A stretch of DNA of 49,190 nt from Fibrobacter sp. (lineage in GTDB: Bacteria; Fibrobacterota; Fibrobacteria; Fibrobacterales; Fibrobacteraceae). Where the stretch lies: positions 1 through 49,190 of the forward strand of contig JAKSIC010000024.1 of the NCBI GenBank assembly GCA_024399015.1, in the 5' to 3' direction. A program made the translations under genes and the position numbers. The notes under the pieces are model-generated. The model had not been told where the DNA came from and searched no databases. It saw nothing but the letters and a program-made list of their open reading frames with translations. How positions within the stretch are numbered: the stretch's first letter is position 1; the number at the start of each line of letters is the position of its first letter. Of the stretch, positions 24,433-33,202 are shown in pieces.

Positions 24433-26031
24433 ATGGTAGACTTCCAACAAATTGCTGAATCATTTGAACCCGCGATTGTGAATCGTGAGTTCTCTGTGTA
24501 TTTCCAGCCACAGTACAATCACTCCACTGGAGCTTTGATTGGTTCTGAAGCCCTGGTCCGTTGGATTTCTCCCAAGTACGGATTTATTTCCCCGGCCGAT
24601 TTTATTCCCGCTCTTGAAGAGATGGGCGTTATTCCTACTCTGGACTTGTACGTTTTTGAAGAAGTTTGCAGGTTCCTCCGCAAGTGCATTGATGAGGGGA
24701 AGTCCCTTGCCCGCATTTCGGTGAACATGTCCCGCAACGACATCCTTTGTGAAGACTACATCGAACGTCTTGAAAAACTTCGCGTAAAGTATGATGTCCC
24801 CACAAAGTTGATTCATGTAGAATTGACGGAAACTGCCGCCGTTGCAGGTCCTAACGTTGTTATTAACGCCATCAGAAAGCTCCATGACCTGGGCTATACC
24901 GTGGAAATGGATGATTTCGGCAGTGGCTACTCCTCCTTGAATGTGCTGAAGGATATTGATTTTGACGTCCTGAAGCTGGATCTGAAATTTATTGGCGGCG
25001 CCATTGGCAGTGAACGTGGTGGGACTATCTTGAGTTCTGTTGTCCGTATGGCCAAGTGGCTCAAGCTTCCTGTGATTGCCGAAGGTGTGGAAACCATTGA
25101 ACAGGCTGACTTCCTGAAGAGTGTGGGATGTGACTACATTCAGGGCTACCTTTATTCCAAGCCTATTCCTGCGCCTGAATACGAAAAGTTGTTGAGTGGT
25201 AAGACCATTGGCTCCATCGTTCCCCAGATGAATATCGACCAGTTTGTGGATGCTGGCAAGTTCTGGAATCCGGCTTCCATGGAAACCTTGATCTTCAGTA
25301 ATTTTGTGGGCGCAGCTTCCATTGTCGAAGTCAGCAATGATTTTGAATCCCTGGATATTCTTCGCGTGAACCAGAAGTACGTTCGGGAACTGGGAATGAA
25401 TTTGTCCGAAAGCGAAATCATTTCCTTCAAGCCCTACGATACATTGGAAGGCGAATCCAAGAGGATTTACAGGGAAACCCTTAGGAAGGTTGTGGCCACC
25501 CGCGAAGAACAGGAATGTGAAACCTGGCGCATCATCAAGTCCGAATGCTGTGGCACGGAACGCATCTGCATCCGCAGTTCTATCCAGATTATTGGCGAAA
25601 GCAAGGTCAGCCGCTTGTTCTATGTGATGGTCCGAAACATCACCGTAGAAAAGAACGCCCTTGAAACCATGCGGGATAGCGAACGTCGTTTTAAGGCCGC
25701 TAGCGAACAGGCTAACATTTACTACTGGGAATACTCGATTGCCACGAAGGAAATGCGTCCCTGTTTCCGCTGCCAGCGTGACTTGGGCTTGCCGCCCCTT
25801 GTCCGTAACTACCCGGAACCTTTGATCGAGAATGGAACCTTCCCGGAAGATTTTGCGGATATGTACCGTGACATCATGCACCAGATCAATGGGGGAGCCA
25901 AGCGTCTGGAAGCGATTATTCCTTTGACCAAGGAAAGGGTCCCTTACCATGTCCGTTACACCACGGAATTCGATGAAAACGGTAACCCGATCAAGGCTTA
26001 CGGATCAGCCACCAAGGTGGTGGACAAGTGA
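24433..26031 (+). CDS. EAL-domain c-di-GMP phosphodiesterase with C-terminal PAS region
   Basis: The EAL domain comes first (about residues 8-252) and has every residue needed for hydrolysis: E39 in EALVRW, N98, E130 in HVELTE, D160-D161 in MDDFGSGYSS, K181, E217 and Q237. Residues 275-530 hold two PAS-like segments (ILRVNQKYVRELGMN; RFKAASEQANIYYWEYS ... PYHVRYTTEFDENGNPIKAYG). Sensor placed after the catalytic domain is the reverse of the common order. No GGDEF and no membrane segment, so cytosolic. ATG at 24433 is preferred; an in-frame TTG at 24421 with AAGGA 3 bases upstream is an alternative. Confidence 0.92.
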   Translation: MVDFQQIAESFEPAIVNREFSVYFQPQYNHSTGALIGSEALVRWISPKYGFISPADFIPALEEMGVIPTLDLYVFEEVCRFLRKCIDEGKSLARISVNMSRNDILCEDYIERLEKLRVKYDVPTKLIHVELTETAAVAGPNVVINAIRKLHDLGYTVEMDDFGSGYSSLNVLKDIDFDVLKLDLKFIGGAIGSERGGTILSSVVRMAKWLKLPVIAEGVETIEQADFLKSVGCDYIQGYLYSKPIPAPEYEKLLSGKTIGSIVPQMNIDQFVDAGKFWNPASMETLIFSNFVGAASIVEVSNDFESLDILRVNQKYVRELGMNLSESEIISFKPYDTLEGESKRIYRETLRKVVATREEQECETWRIIKSECCGTERICIRSSIQIIGESKVSRLFYVMVRNITVEKNALETMRDSERRFKAASEQANIYYWEYSIATKEMRPCFRCQRDLGLPPLVRNYPEPLIENGTFPEDFADMYRDIMHQINGGAKRLEAIIPLTKERVPYHVRYTTEFDENGNPIKAYGSATKVVDK

Positions 26032-26064
26032 TTTTTCATAACGTGTAAAACGCCTTTTCCCATA

Positions 26065-26096
26065 GGCACAATCTTTTACGGATTGTGTCTTTTTTT
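26065..26096 (+). terminator. Terminator of the EAL-domain gene
   Basis: GGCACAATC (26065-26073) pairs with GATTGTGTC (26081-26089), one G-T pair, 7-nt loop, then seven T. Confidence 0.85.
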
Positions 26097-26170
26097 CATA
26101 TCCGACCCTAGGGGAGGGGACACCATTTTTTTATTTTTTGTCCGATAAATTTTTCGTACATGAGGCGAGT

Positions 26171-27655
26171 ATGTTCAAAGTTGGTTTTGATAACGACGCG
26201 TACCTGAGAACGCAGTCCGAGAAGATTGCCGAACGTATTGCAAAGTTCGGCGGAAAGCTTTACCTTGAATTCGGCGGCAAGCTGTTTGACGACCACCACG
26301 CAAGCCGCGTTTTGCCGGGCTTCGCACCGGACTCCAAGATCCGCATGCTTGAAAAGCTGAAGGACAAGGCTGAAGTCATTATTGCTGTTAACGCAAACGA
26401 TATCGAAAAGAACAAGGTCCGTGGTGACCTTGGCATTACCTACGATCAGGACGTTCTCCGCTTGATCGACGCCTTCCGCGGCTACGGCCTCTACGTGAGC
26501 AGCGTTGTGCTGACTCGTTGGCAGGACCAGCCCAGTGCTCTTGCTTACCAGAAGAAGCTTGAAGGCCTCGGCCTCAAGGTCTATCGTCATTACCCCATTG
26601 CAGGCTACCCGAACAACATTCCTCTGGTAGTGAGCGACGACGGTTACGGCAAGAATCAGTTTGTGGAAACTACCCGCGAACTGGTTGTGGTTACCGCTCC
26701 GGGTCCGGGAAGTGGAAAGATGGCTGTGTGCCTTTCCCAGATTTATCACGAAAATACCCGCGGCGTCAAGGCCGGCTATGCTAAGTTCGAAACCTTCCCG
26801 ATTTGGAACATTCCTCTGAAGCACCCGGTGAACCTGGCTTACGAAGCCGCCACTGCAGACTTGAACGATGTGAACATGATCGACCCGTTCCATCTGGAAG
26901 CCTACGGCAAGACCACCATCAACTACAACCGCGACGTTGAAGTGTTCCCGGTTCTGAATGCATTGTTCACTCGCATCCTTGGCGAATCTCCGTACAAGAG
27001 CCCCACCGACATGGGCGTGAATATGGCTGGCAACTGCATCGTTGATGACGAAGCTGTTAGCGAAGCTGCAAAGCAGGAAATTATCCGCCGCTACTTCAAC
27101 ACCCTTTGCGACGTCCGTAAGGGCAACGCTGACAAGGACCAGGTTTACAAGCAGCAGCTCGTGATGGAACAGGCTCACATCAGCGTTGAAGACCGCCCGG
27201 TTGTTGCCGCAGCAGTCAAGCGCTCTGAAGAAACCAATGGTCCTGCAGTTGCTATTGAATTGCAGGATGGCGCAATCATCGCTGCAAAGACGTCCTCTTT
27301 GCTGGGCGCATCCTCCGCAATGCTCCTGGATGCTCTCAAGCACTTGGCTGGCATTCCGGATGAAGTCCGCTTGCTGTCTCCCATGGTCATTGAACCGATT
27401 CAGAACTTGAAGACCAAGCAGCTGGGCCATACCAATCCCCGTCTCCACATGGACGAAGTGCTGGTTGCTCTCTCTGTCTGCGCTCTCACCGATTACAACG
27501 CAAAGATCGCTCTGGAAAAGCTTCCGGAACTCCGTCATTGCGATGTTCACTCCAGCGTGATCCTGTCCCAGGTTGACGTGGGCGTGTTCCGCCGTCTCGG
27601 TGTGAACTTGACTTCTGAACCCAACTATCAGACCAGCAAGTTGTATCACACTTAA
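26171..27655 (+). CDS. DUF1846 (UPF0371) family protein
   Basis: 494 residues, the usual length for this family. Typical text includes GFDNDAYLRTQSEKI at the start, LYLEFGGKLFDDHHASRVLPGF, VVTAPGPGSGKMAVCLSQIYHE, a P-loop-like turn, and DMGVNMAGNCIVDD. The start at 26171 has GAGG 5 bases upstream and fits the family; an upstream in-frame TTG (26138) is rejected. The biochemical role is not established; the family is often described as uncharacterised, possibly nucleotide-binding. Monocistronic, with terminators on both sides. Confidence 0.9.
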   Translation: MFKVGFDNDAYLRTQSEKIAERIAKFGGKLYLEFGGKLFDDHHASRVLPGFAPDSKIRMLEKLKDKAEVIIAVNANDIEKNKVRGDLGITYDQDVLRLIDAFRGYGLYVSSVVLTRWQDQPSALAYQKKLEGLGLKVYRHYPIAGYPNNIPLVVSDDGYGKNQFVETTRELVVVTAPGPGSGKMAVCLSQIYHENTRGVKAGYAKFETFPIWNIPLKHPVNLAYEAATADLNDVNMIDPFHLEAYGKTTINYNRDVEVFPVLNALFTRILGESPYKSPTDMGVNMAGNCIVDDEAVSEAAKQEIIRRYFNTLCDVRKGNADKDQVYKQQLVMEQAHISVEDRPVVAAAVKRSEETNGPAVAIELQDGAIIAAKTSSLLGASSAMLLDALKHLAGIPDEVRLLSPMVIEPIQNLKTKQLGHTNPRLHMDEVLVALSVCALTDYNAKIALEKLPELRHCDVHSSVILSQVDVGVFRRLGVNLTSEPNYQTSKLYHT

Positions 27656-27691
27656 AAGCTTCGGCTTACCGTCGCACTACGGCGTTAAAAA

Positions 27692-27721
27692 AGACTGGCT
27701 TTAAAGCCGGTCTTTTTTTTT
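27692..27721 (+). terminator. Terminator of the DUF1846 gene
   Basis: AGACTGGCTT (27692-27701) pairs with AAGCCGGTCT (27704-27713), one G-T pair, followed by a T run to 27721. Confidence 0.85.
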
Positions 27722-27750
27722 GTTTTTCAAAGCTTCTTAAGTAAGATTGA

Positions 27751-28476
27751 TTACTTCTTGGAAGATTTCGGCGGATGGGCAGCAATCTTCTTTACGCCCT
27801 TTGCCTTGTCTGCTGCCTTGGCAGCCTTTTCGGCTTCGAGAGCTTCCTTTTCAGCAGCTTCGAATGCAGCCTGCATGTCTTCAAGTGCGCCAACCGGATC
27901 TTCTTCGATGATTTCGGAAGCTTCATCGACCATTTCGGCGAATTCGTCGTACCAGTCTGCGAAGATTTCGATTTCGAGGTGGTCAACACCCGGAACAGTC
28001 AGACGGACGCCGCAGCTTTCGCCAACGCGGTCCATGAACTTAGCCATTTCCGGCTTCAGGAGGGTCAGGTCGAGACCGTCCAGGTCTTCCGGTTCCAGCC
28101 AGATGCCGTCTTCGTCATCTTCTTCAACCTTGGCCTTCTTGGACTTCTTGTCTTCCTTGCAACCGCACTTGCAGTCGTCACCGCAGCAGCAACAGCAGCT
28201 GGGATCTGCGCCGTTCATGGCGAGGTATTCTTCGTCATCGATGCCGCTGTCATAGTAGAATTCGTCGTCTTCGAGGTAGAGGGTTTCAACAAAGATGCTC
28301 TTTGCACCGAGGGACTTTGCTGCAACAATGAATTCCTTGAGGTCGCCACCGAAATAGCGGGTAGCTTCCACTTCTTCGTTCAAGGTCTGAACGGGGATGG
28401 GGAGGAGCTTCTGCTTGCTGATGTAAGCGCAGACTTCGTCATAGACGGACTTCTGAACCTTTGCGTTCTTTGCCAT
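27751..28476 (-). CDS. Uncharacterised acidic protein with an eight-cysteine cluster
   Basis: 241 residues, no signal peptide. An N-terminal part (about 1-90; VYDEVCAYISKQKLLPIPVQ) is followed by eight cysteines in thirteen residues (C94-C98, C102, C104, C106; DPSCCCCCGDDCKCGC), a Lys/Glu/Asp stretch, a second folded part (130-200, IWLEPEDLDGLDLTLLKPEM) and an Ala/Lys/Glu tail. The cluster is metallothionein-like in density, but its placement inside a larger acidic protein is unfamiliar. Metal binding is an inference. AAGGAG ribosome-binding site. Downstream of dapA across a heptad-repeat spacer. I do not recognise the family. Confidence 0.7.
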   Translation of the reverse strand: MAKNAKVQKSVYDEVCAYISKQKLLPIPVQTLNEEVEATRYFGGDLKEFIVAAKSLGAKSIFVETLYLEDDEFYYDSGIDDEEYLAMNGADPSCCCCCGDDCKCGCKEDKKSKKAKVEEDDEDGIWLEPEDLDGLDLTLLKPEMAKFMDRVGESCGVRLTVPGVDHLEIEIFADWYDEFAEMVDEASEIIEEDPVGALEDMQAAFEAAEKEALEAEKAAKAADKAKGVKKIAAHPPKSSKK

Positions 28477-28495
28477 GGTAAATCTCCTTGGAATA

Positions 28496-28634
28496 GTGGT
28501 TAGTATGCAGTGGTTAGTATGCAGTGGTTAGTAAACAGGAATTAGTATGTAGTGGTTTGTAAACAATGGTTAGTAAACAAGAATTGTGGGAGAAGATTTT
28601 CTCTATACCACTAACCACTAGCCACTAATCACTT
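28496..28634. repeat. Heptad-repeat inverted element between dapA and the Cys-cluster gene
   Basis: Thirteen in-phase 7-mers at 28496-28586, variants of GTGGTTA, GTATGCA and GTAAACA, and four complementary 7-mers at 28607-28634 (ACCACTA type) separated by about 20 bases. The right arm ends one base before the dapA stop codon; the left arm begins shortly before the ribosome-binding site of the downstream gene. The transcript could fold into an imperfect hairpin. Confidence 0.8.
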
Positions 28635-28635
28635 A

Positions 28636-29592
28636 TTAAACGTGATACTTCTTGAGGCTTTCTGCCTTTTCGTTGATGAGCTTCATGATGCGTTCAACGG
28701 CTTCTTCACCGCGGGCGGTGTCCTTGACGCTGGTCATGGGCTGGAACAACGGGCTGTTGAACAAGGTGCCCAAAGGAATGGGGTTCTTGCGGCAGAAGGT
28801 AATTTCGACGTAGTCGCGAGCTGCGGCCTGCAGATCCTTGGCCTTGGAAGCGTCGCCTGCTGCGTAAGCCTTGTACAGGTCAGAGAAAATCTTTGCTGCT
28901 TCCGGAATGTTGCCGGTTGCAGTGATGAGGCCCTGGCCACCCATTTCGAGCATGTCGATGAAGAAACCGTCTTCGCCGGAAAGAACTGCGAAGTCGTTGT
29001 TCTTGGTTTCCTTGATGACGCGGAGAGTGTCTTCGTGGAACTTTTCACCGATGCGGAAATCCACTGCCTGCTTAAGACCGATGATGTTCTTGTCCTGAGA
29101 CAGGGAGATGAGGGTGTCGGGGTGAACGTAGCTGGCGGTGCGGCCCGGAACGTTATAGATAATGATCTTGGCGCCAGTTTCTTCGCTCAAGGTCTTGAAA
29201 TGCTTTTCGATGCCTTCCTGGGACGGGTTGTTGTAGTAACCGGTCACGCAGAGCATGGGAACTTCAGCAATCTTCAGGATTTCCTGAATCATTTCCACAG
29301 ATTCACGGGTGCAGTTGGAACCTGCGCCTGCGATGACAGGAACGCGACCATCAACGTAGTCCAAGGTGAACTTGATGATGTCGAGGTGCTGTCTGTGAGT
29401 GACGGTTGCGCTCTGACCGGTGGTGCCAACCGGGAGAATGCCGGAGACGCCAGAGGCGATAAGGTCGTCAATCATCTTTTCCATCTTCTTGTAGTCGATG
29501 GAGTTGTTGAGGTTCTTGGGATCATCGTTCATCAGCGGGGTGAACAATGCGGGAAAAACACCAGTAAGTTGAGAAGCTTTAGTAATTTGCAT
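28636..29592 (-). CDS. dapA: 4-hydroxy-tetrahydrodipicolinate synthase
   Basis: Condenses pyruvate with aspartate semialdehyde in lysine and diaminopimelate synthesis. Schiff-base K174 (GLKQAV), Y146 with NVPGRT (R151), the Y119-Y120 region in TGYYNNPSQEG, and T57-T58 in the GTTG motif are present. Gln follows the GTTG motif where Glu is usual in E. coli. At 318 residues it is slightly longer than the common 292 because of extra N- and C-terminal residues. Other members of the DHDPS/NAL superfamily remain possible, but the active-site set favours DapA. Translation leader carries AAGG. Confidence 0.9.
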   Translation of the reverse strand: MQITKASQLTGVFPALFTPLMNDDPKNLNNSIDYKKMEKMIDDLIASGVSGILPVGTTGQSATVTHRQHLDIIKFTLDYVDGRVPVIAGAGSNCTRESVEMIQEILKIAEVPMLCVTGYYNNPSQEGIEKHFKTLSEETGAKIIIYNVPGRTASYVHPDTLISLSQDKNIIGLKQAVDFRIGEKFHEDTLRVIKETKNNDFAVLSGEDGFFIDMLEMGGQGLITATGNIPEAAKIFSDLYKAYAAGDASKAKDLQAAARDYVEITFCRKNPIPLGTLFNSPLFQPMTSVKDTARGEEAVERIMKLINEKAESLKKYHV

Positions 29593-29764
29593 GCCTTAAA
29601 AATAGCTAAAAAAAGCCGAAAAGAACGAATTTACCATTAATATTGCCACTTTTTTGACCCCAATGGAAGGGTCTCTTACCGAAAAAATGAAAATTTATTT
29701 AGAACAAAGTAACGAAAAGGAGGGAAACCTTTGTTTGCGATAAGGAAAAAAACGGATTTAAGGT

Positions 29765-29794
29765 TTGATAGTGTTTCGGAATTTTTACTAGATT
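29765..29794 (+). promoter_or_regulatory. Promoter of the phosphoglucomutase gene
   Basis: TTGATA (29765-29770), an 18-bp spacer and TAGATT (29789-29794), 32 bases before the ATG. The rest of the 234-bp divergent region (29593-29764) shows no gene. The leader shares GTTAAAACTTTAA with the ilvC leader (22706-22718). Confidence 0.55.
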
Positions 29795-29826
29795 AGAGCC
29801 GTTAAAACTTTAAAATAGGAACCCTT

Positions 29827-31440
29827 ATGGAAAACATTACTCAGATTTGGAAGAAAATCCAGTCCCCCGAATTCAACCCCGCTACCGACATGGGCCTTGT
29901 TGAACAGGTCAAGCAGGTGGCTCTCACCTCCCAGGAACCGGCTAAGGTTAGCTTCGGTACCTCTGGCTGGCGTGGCGAAATCGGTTCTGAATTCACCCTC
30001 CGTAATCTGCAGGTTGTTGGCGCAGCCATCGTTCGCCTCTACAAGGAAGCCGACGCTGCTATGTTCGAAGCTCTCGGCGTGAAGGACTTCGCTGACCTCC
30101 AGAAGCGTGGCGTGGTCGTCGGCCACGACAACCGTCTCCTCGGTCATGAATTCTGCGAAGCTGTGGCTGACCAGTTTGCCAAGGCTGGCGTTAAGGTTTA
30201 CTACGGCAATGAAATGCCGACCCCGGAATTCTCCGCATGTATCGAAATGCTTGGTGCAGCTTGCTCCATCAACATGACCCCGAGCCACAACCCGAGCCAC
30301 TACAACGGCATCAAGTTCAACCCGGCTGACGGCGGTCCTGCAGGTCCGGAAATCACCAACGTCATCACCAAGCTTTCCAACGAAATGATGGCTACCTGGA
30401 AGTTTGAACCGGTATCCAAGGTTGACTGGGAAATCATCGACTCCTTGAAGATCTACAAGGAATTCCTCATCAAGCAGGGCACCATCAAGTTCGACCGTAT
30501 CAAGGACTTCATCAAGAAGGGCCGCCTCACTCTCGTCTGCGACCACGTTCACGGTTCTACCCGTCGTCGTCCGGCTGCTCTCCTCGACAATCCGGAATGC
30601 CTCATCACTCTCCGTAACGAAGATGATAGCCTCTTCGGCGGTATCGCACCGGAACCGTCTTCCAAGAACTTGGAAAAGGTCCGCAAGGTTCTCGACGAAA
30701 GCCAGAGCTGGTTCCGTCTTGGCGCAATCTTCGACCCGGATGGTGACCGTATCCGCTTCTACGATGGTTCCCGCGAAATCGACATGAACCAGTTCGGCGC
30801 AATCGCTTTCCACTACATGGCTACCTGGCGCAAGGAACAGGGCGTGGTTGCCAAGTCCGTTGCTACCTCCAACTTCGTGAACATCATTGCTGAAAAGCTT
30901 GGCGTTCCTGTCATGGAAACTCCGGTTGGCTTCAAGAACTTCCGCCCCTGGCTCAGCCGTACCGCTAAGGACAAGGCTCTCGTTGCCTTCGAAGAATCCG
31001 ATGGTATCTCTGGCCTCAACAACACCTTGGAAAAGGACGCTCAGTTCGGCCTCCTCATCGCTCTTGAAATCATGGCTCAGACTGGCAAGAACCTGGGCGA
31101 ATACCTGGATGCCCTCTACGAAGAATATGGCCGCTTCTACCCGAGCCGTGCTGGCTTCGAAGTGGACAAGTCCCTCGTTGGTGCTCCGCTCATCGCCAAG
31201 GTGAACGCTGTTGCCGAAGCTGCTAAGGTCGGTGCTAAGGTCATGGTCGGCTCTACCGAAAAGACTGTCAAGCAGCTCTTGACTTTGGATGGCGTAAAGA
31301 TTATTTTCGAAGACGACTCCTGGATGCTGGTCCGCCCGTCCGGTACCGAACCCAAGGTTCGTATCTACACCGAATGCCGCAATCCGGATGAAAAGGACCC
31401 GATGTTTGAAGCAGCCAAGGCCCTGTTCTACAAGAACTAA
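29827..31440 (+). CDS. pgm: Phosphoglucomutase (alpha-D-phosphohexomutase family)
   Basis: Interconverts glucose 1- and 6-phosphate. Phosphoserine loop TPSHNPSHYNG with S153, as in E. coli Pgm; metal loop DPDGDR (303-308); sugar-binding FEESDG (about 388-393); phosphate-binding RPSGTEPKVR near the C-terminus. 537 residues, typical of the alpha-PGM branch. Relevant to glycogen and cell-envelope sugar supply in a cellulose degrader. Ribosome-binding site AGGA. Phosphomannomutase activity cannot be excluded. Confidence 0.92.
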   Translation: MENITQIWKKIQSPEFNPATDMGLVEQVKQVALTSQEPAKVSFGTSGWRGEIGSEFTLRNLQVVGAAIVRLYKEADAAMFEALGVKDFADLQKRGVVVGHDNRLLGHEFCEAVADQFAKAGVKVYYGNEMPTPEFSACIEMLGAACSINMTPSHNPSHYNGIKFNPADGGPAGPEITNVITKLSNEMMATWKFEPVSKVDWEIIDSLKIYKEFLIKQGTIKFDRIKDFIKKGRLTLVCDHVHGSTRRRPAALLDNPECLITLRNEDDSLFGGIAPEPSSKNLEKVRKVLDESQSWFRLGAIFDPDGDRIRFYDGSREIDMNQFGAIAFHYMATWRKEQGVVAKSVATSNFVNIIAEKLGVPVMETPVGFKNFRPWLSRTAKDKALVAFEESDGISGLNNTLEKDAQFGLLIALEIMAQTGKNLGEYLDALYEEYGRFYPSRAGFEVDKSLVGAPLIAKVNAVAEAAKVGAKVMVGSTEKTVKQLLTLDGVKIIFEDDSWMLVRPSGTEPKVRIYTECRNPDEKDPMFEAAKALFYKN

Positions 31441-31502
31441 ACCTTGGTGTGTTTTGGGTTAGACTTCGACGTCACTGTTGAATTGTTTGAAAGGAAGTAA
31501 TT

Positions 31503-32327
31503 ATGAGAAAATTACTCGCATTTCTTTTCCTGGCCTTTGCCGTAGTTTGCTCGGCCCAGACCTTGAAGCCTGAGTTCCAGGCTTTCTCTGGCGCCTTGCT
31601 CAAACTTAAGAAGGCTGACAAGGGATTCCATAAGTTCCAGCTTACCGTGGACGTGGCTCCGTGGGCTTTCCAGGCAACTGGTGAAGTCATGGCTCCCGGT
31701 GGTGACCCGGATCTTCTGATCACTGGTCTCTTCGACGGTGAACTCTATGCGGTTCTTGCGTACGTTCCGTCTACTGCAGCCGGCTCCGATGGTGAGGAAT
31801 ACCAGGTTGGCTTCTTCGACATGATGCTTTATTTCGAAGAAGAACCGACCCGCATTCGTAACCTGAAGTTCAAGCTGTTGCCTCCGGCAAACGACGAATG
31901 GGCCAAGGGCATCCTGAAGGACGCTTTGGAATCCGGCTCTCTCCTGGGTAACGTCTGGGGTGGCAAGTTCGAAAAGGACATTGCCCGTGCTTCTGCTAAC
32001 CCCATGGACAAGAGGAAGCTGGAAAATCTCCAGAAGAAGAAAAAGAAACTTCCTGAAGACGACGGCACCATTGCTCCTAAGAAGCGTCGCGTAGAGGCAG
32101 AAGAGGAACCTGTGGAAGAAGTCAAGTCCAAGAAGAAAAAGAAGAAGTCCGAAGACGAAGAAGAATCTTCTGTTTCCAAAAAGAAAAAGAAGAAGAAAGC
32201 CGTAGAAGAGGACGCTGAAGACGAAGCACCCAAGAAGAAGAAAAAGAAGAAAAAAAAACTTGAAGATCCGTGCGACGACCCTGATCTTTCCGCAAAGGAA
32301 AAGCGCCGTTGCAGGATGAACAAGTAA
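31503..32327 (+). CDS. Exported protein with lysine-block C-terminal tail, unknown function
   Basis: 274 residues. A signal peptide (MRKLLAFLFLAFAVVCSAQ) is followed by a folded part (about 20-165; GFHKFQLTVDVAPWAFQATG, YQVGFFDMMLYFEEEPTRIR) without a recognised family. From about 175 the tail alternates lysine blocks of 5-9 residues with Glu/Asp stretches and ends with two Cys (PCDDPDLSAKEKRRCRMNK). Such charge-block tails are common in cytosolic nucleic-acid-binding proteins but unusual behind a signal peptide. AGGAAG ribosome-binding site. 62 bases after pgm with no terminator visible, so probably co-transcribed. Confidence 0.75.
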   Translation: MRKLLAFLFLAFAVVCSAQTLKPEFQAFSGALLKLKKADKGFHKFQLTVDVAPWAFQATGEVMAPGGDPDLLITGLFDGELYAVLAYVPSTAAGSDGEEYQVGFFDMMLYFEEEPTRIRNLKFKLLPPANDEWAKGILKDALESGSLLGNVWGGKFEKDIARASANPMDKRKLENLQKKKKKLPEDDGTIAPKKRRVEAEEEPVEEVKSKKKKKKSEDEEESSVSKKKKKKKAVEEDAEDEAPKKKKKKKKKLEDPCDDPDLSAKEKRRCRMNK

Positions 32328-32397
32328 GTTTCTTCCTTCGCCTGACAAAAAATTTTTTAAATTTCCATCGAAACTTTTGAACCTATAGAGGTAAATT

Positions 32398-33141
32398 ATG
32401 TCCGGTCACTCCAAATGGGCCACCACCAAACGTAAGAAAGCTAAGACTGACGTTGCCCGTGCTAAGGCATGGAACAAGTTGATTAAGGAAATTTCTATCG
32501 CTGCTAAGCTCGGCGGCGGCAACCCGGACGCAAACCCGCGTCTCCGTGCTGCAATCATCAAGTCCAAGTCTCAGTCTCTTCCCACCAAGAATATCGAAAG
32601 TGCTATTGCCAAGGGTACTGGCGCTAACGGTGGCGCAGACGTTACCGAACCGCTGTACGAAGGCCGCGGCCCTGCAGGCATTGCCATCATGGTGCAGTGC
32701 ATGACTGACAACAAGGTCCGTACCGTTGCTGAAATCCGTAACATCTTCAATAAGAACGGCGGCGCCATGGGCGAAACCGGTTCCGTTACTTGGGCATTCA
32801 CCTACAAGGGCATGATCGTTATCGATGCTGAAAAGTATCCTGAAGACCAGGTCATGGACCTCGTTCTCGAAGCTGGCGCAGAAGACATGAGCACCGAAGA
32901 CGGCGTTCACGAAATCTCCACCTCTCCGGAAGCTTTCGACGCTGTTACCCGTGCTCTCGAAGGTGCTAACATCGAAATGATGAGTGCAGAAATCACCTAC
33001 GTTGCAAACGATCCCGTCAAGCTCGGCCACGACGACGCTGTGAAGCTCCTCAAGCTCATCGACAAGTTCGAAGATCACGACGACGTTCAGGACGTTTACC
33101 ACAACGCTGAAATCGCCGAAGAAGACATGGACGCTGAGTAG
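32398..33141 (+). CDS. YebC/PmpR family protein (TACO1-like)
   Basis: 247 residues with the invariant start MSGHSKWATTKRKKAKTDVARAKAW and the signatures PKNIESAI-like (LPTKNIESAIAKGTG), YEGRGPAGIAIMVQ and NKNGGAMGETGSVTWAF. The family includes DNA-binding regulators and, more recently, ribosome-associated factors relieving stalls at proline stretches; sequence alone does not separate these. Ribosome-binding site AGAGG. Confidence 0.95.
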   Translation: MSGHSKWATTKRKKAKTDVARAKAWNKLIKEISIAAKLGGGNPDANPRLRAAIIKSKSQSLPTKNIESAIAKGTGANGGADVTEPLYEGRGPAGIAIMVQCMTDNKVRTVAEIRNIFNKNGGAMGETGSVTWAFTYKGMIVIDAEKYPEDQVMDLVLEAGAEDMSTEDGVHEISTSPEAFDAVTRALEGANIEMMSAEITYVANDPVKLGHDDAVKLLKLIDKFEDHDDVQDVYHNAEIAEEDMDAE

Positions 33142-33202
33142 TCTCTAACTCCATAGAAGATTAAAAGAGCCTCTGGTGATGAACCGGTGCTTTTTGTATA
33201 TT

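Noticed and set aside
28496-28634. CRISPR array
   Set aside because: Units are 7 bp with no spacers of constant length, and no cas genes occur nearby.
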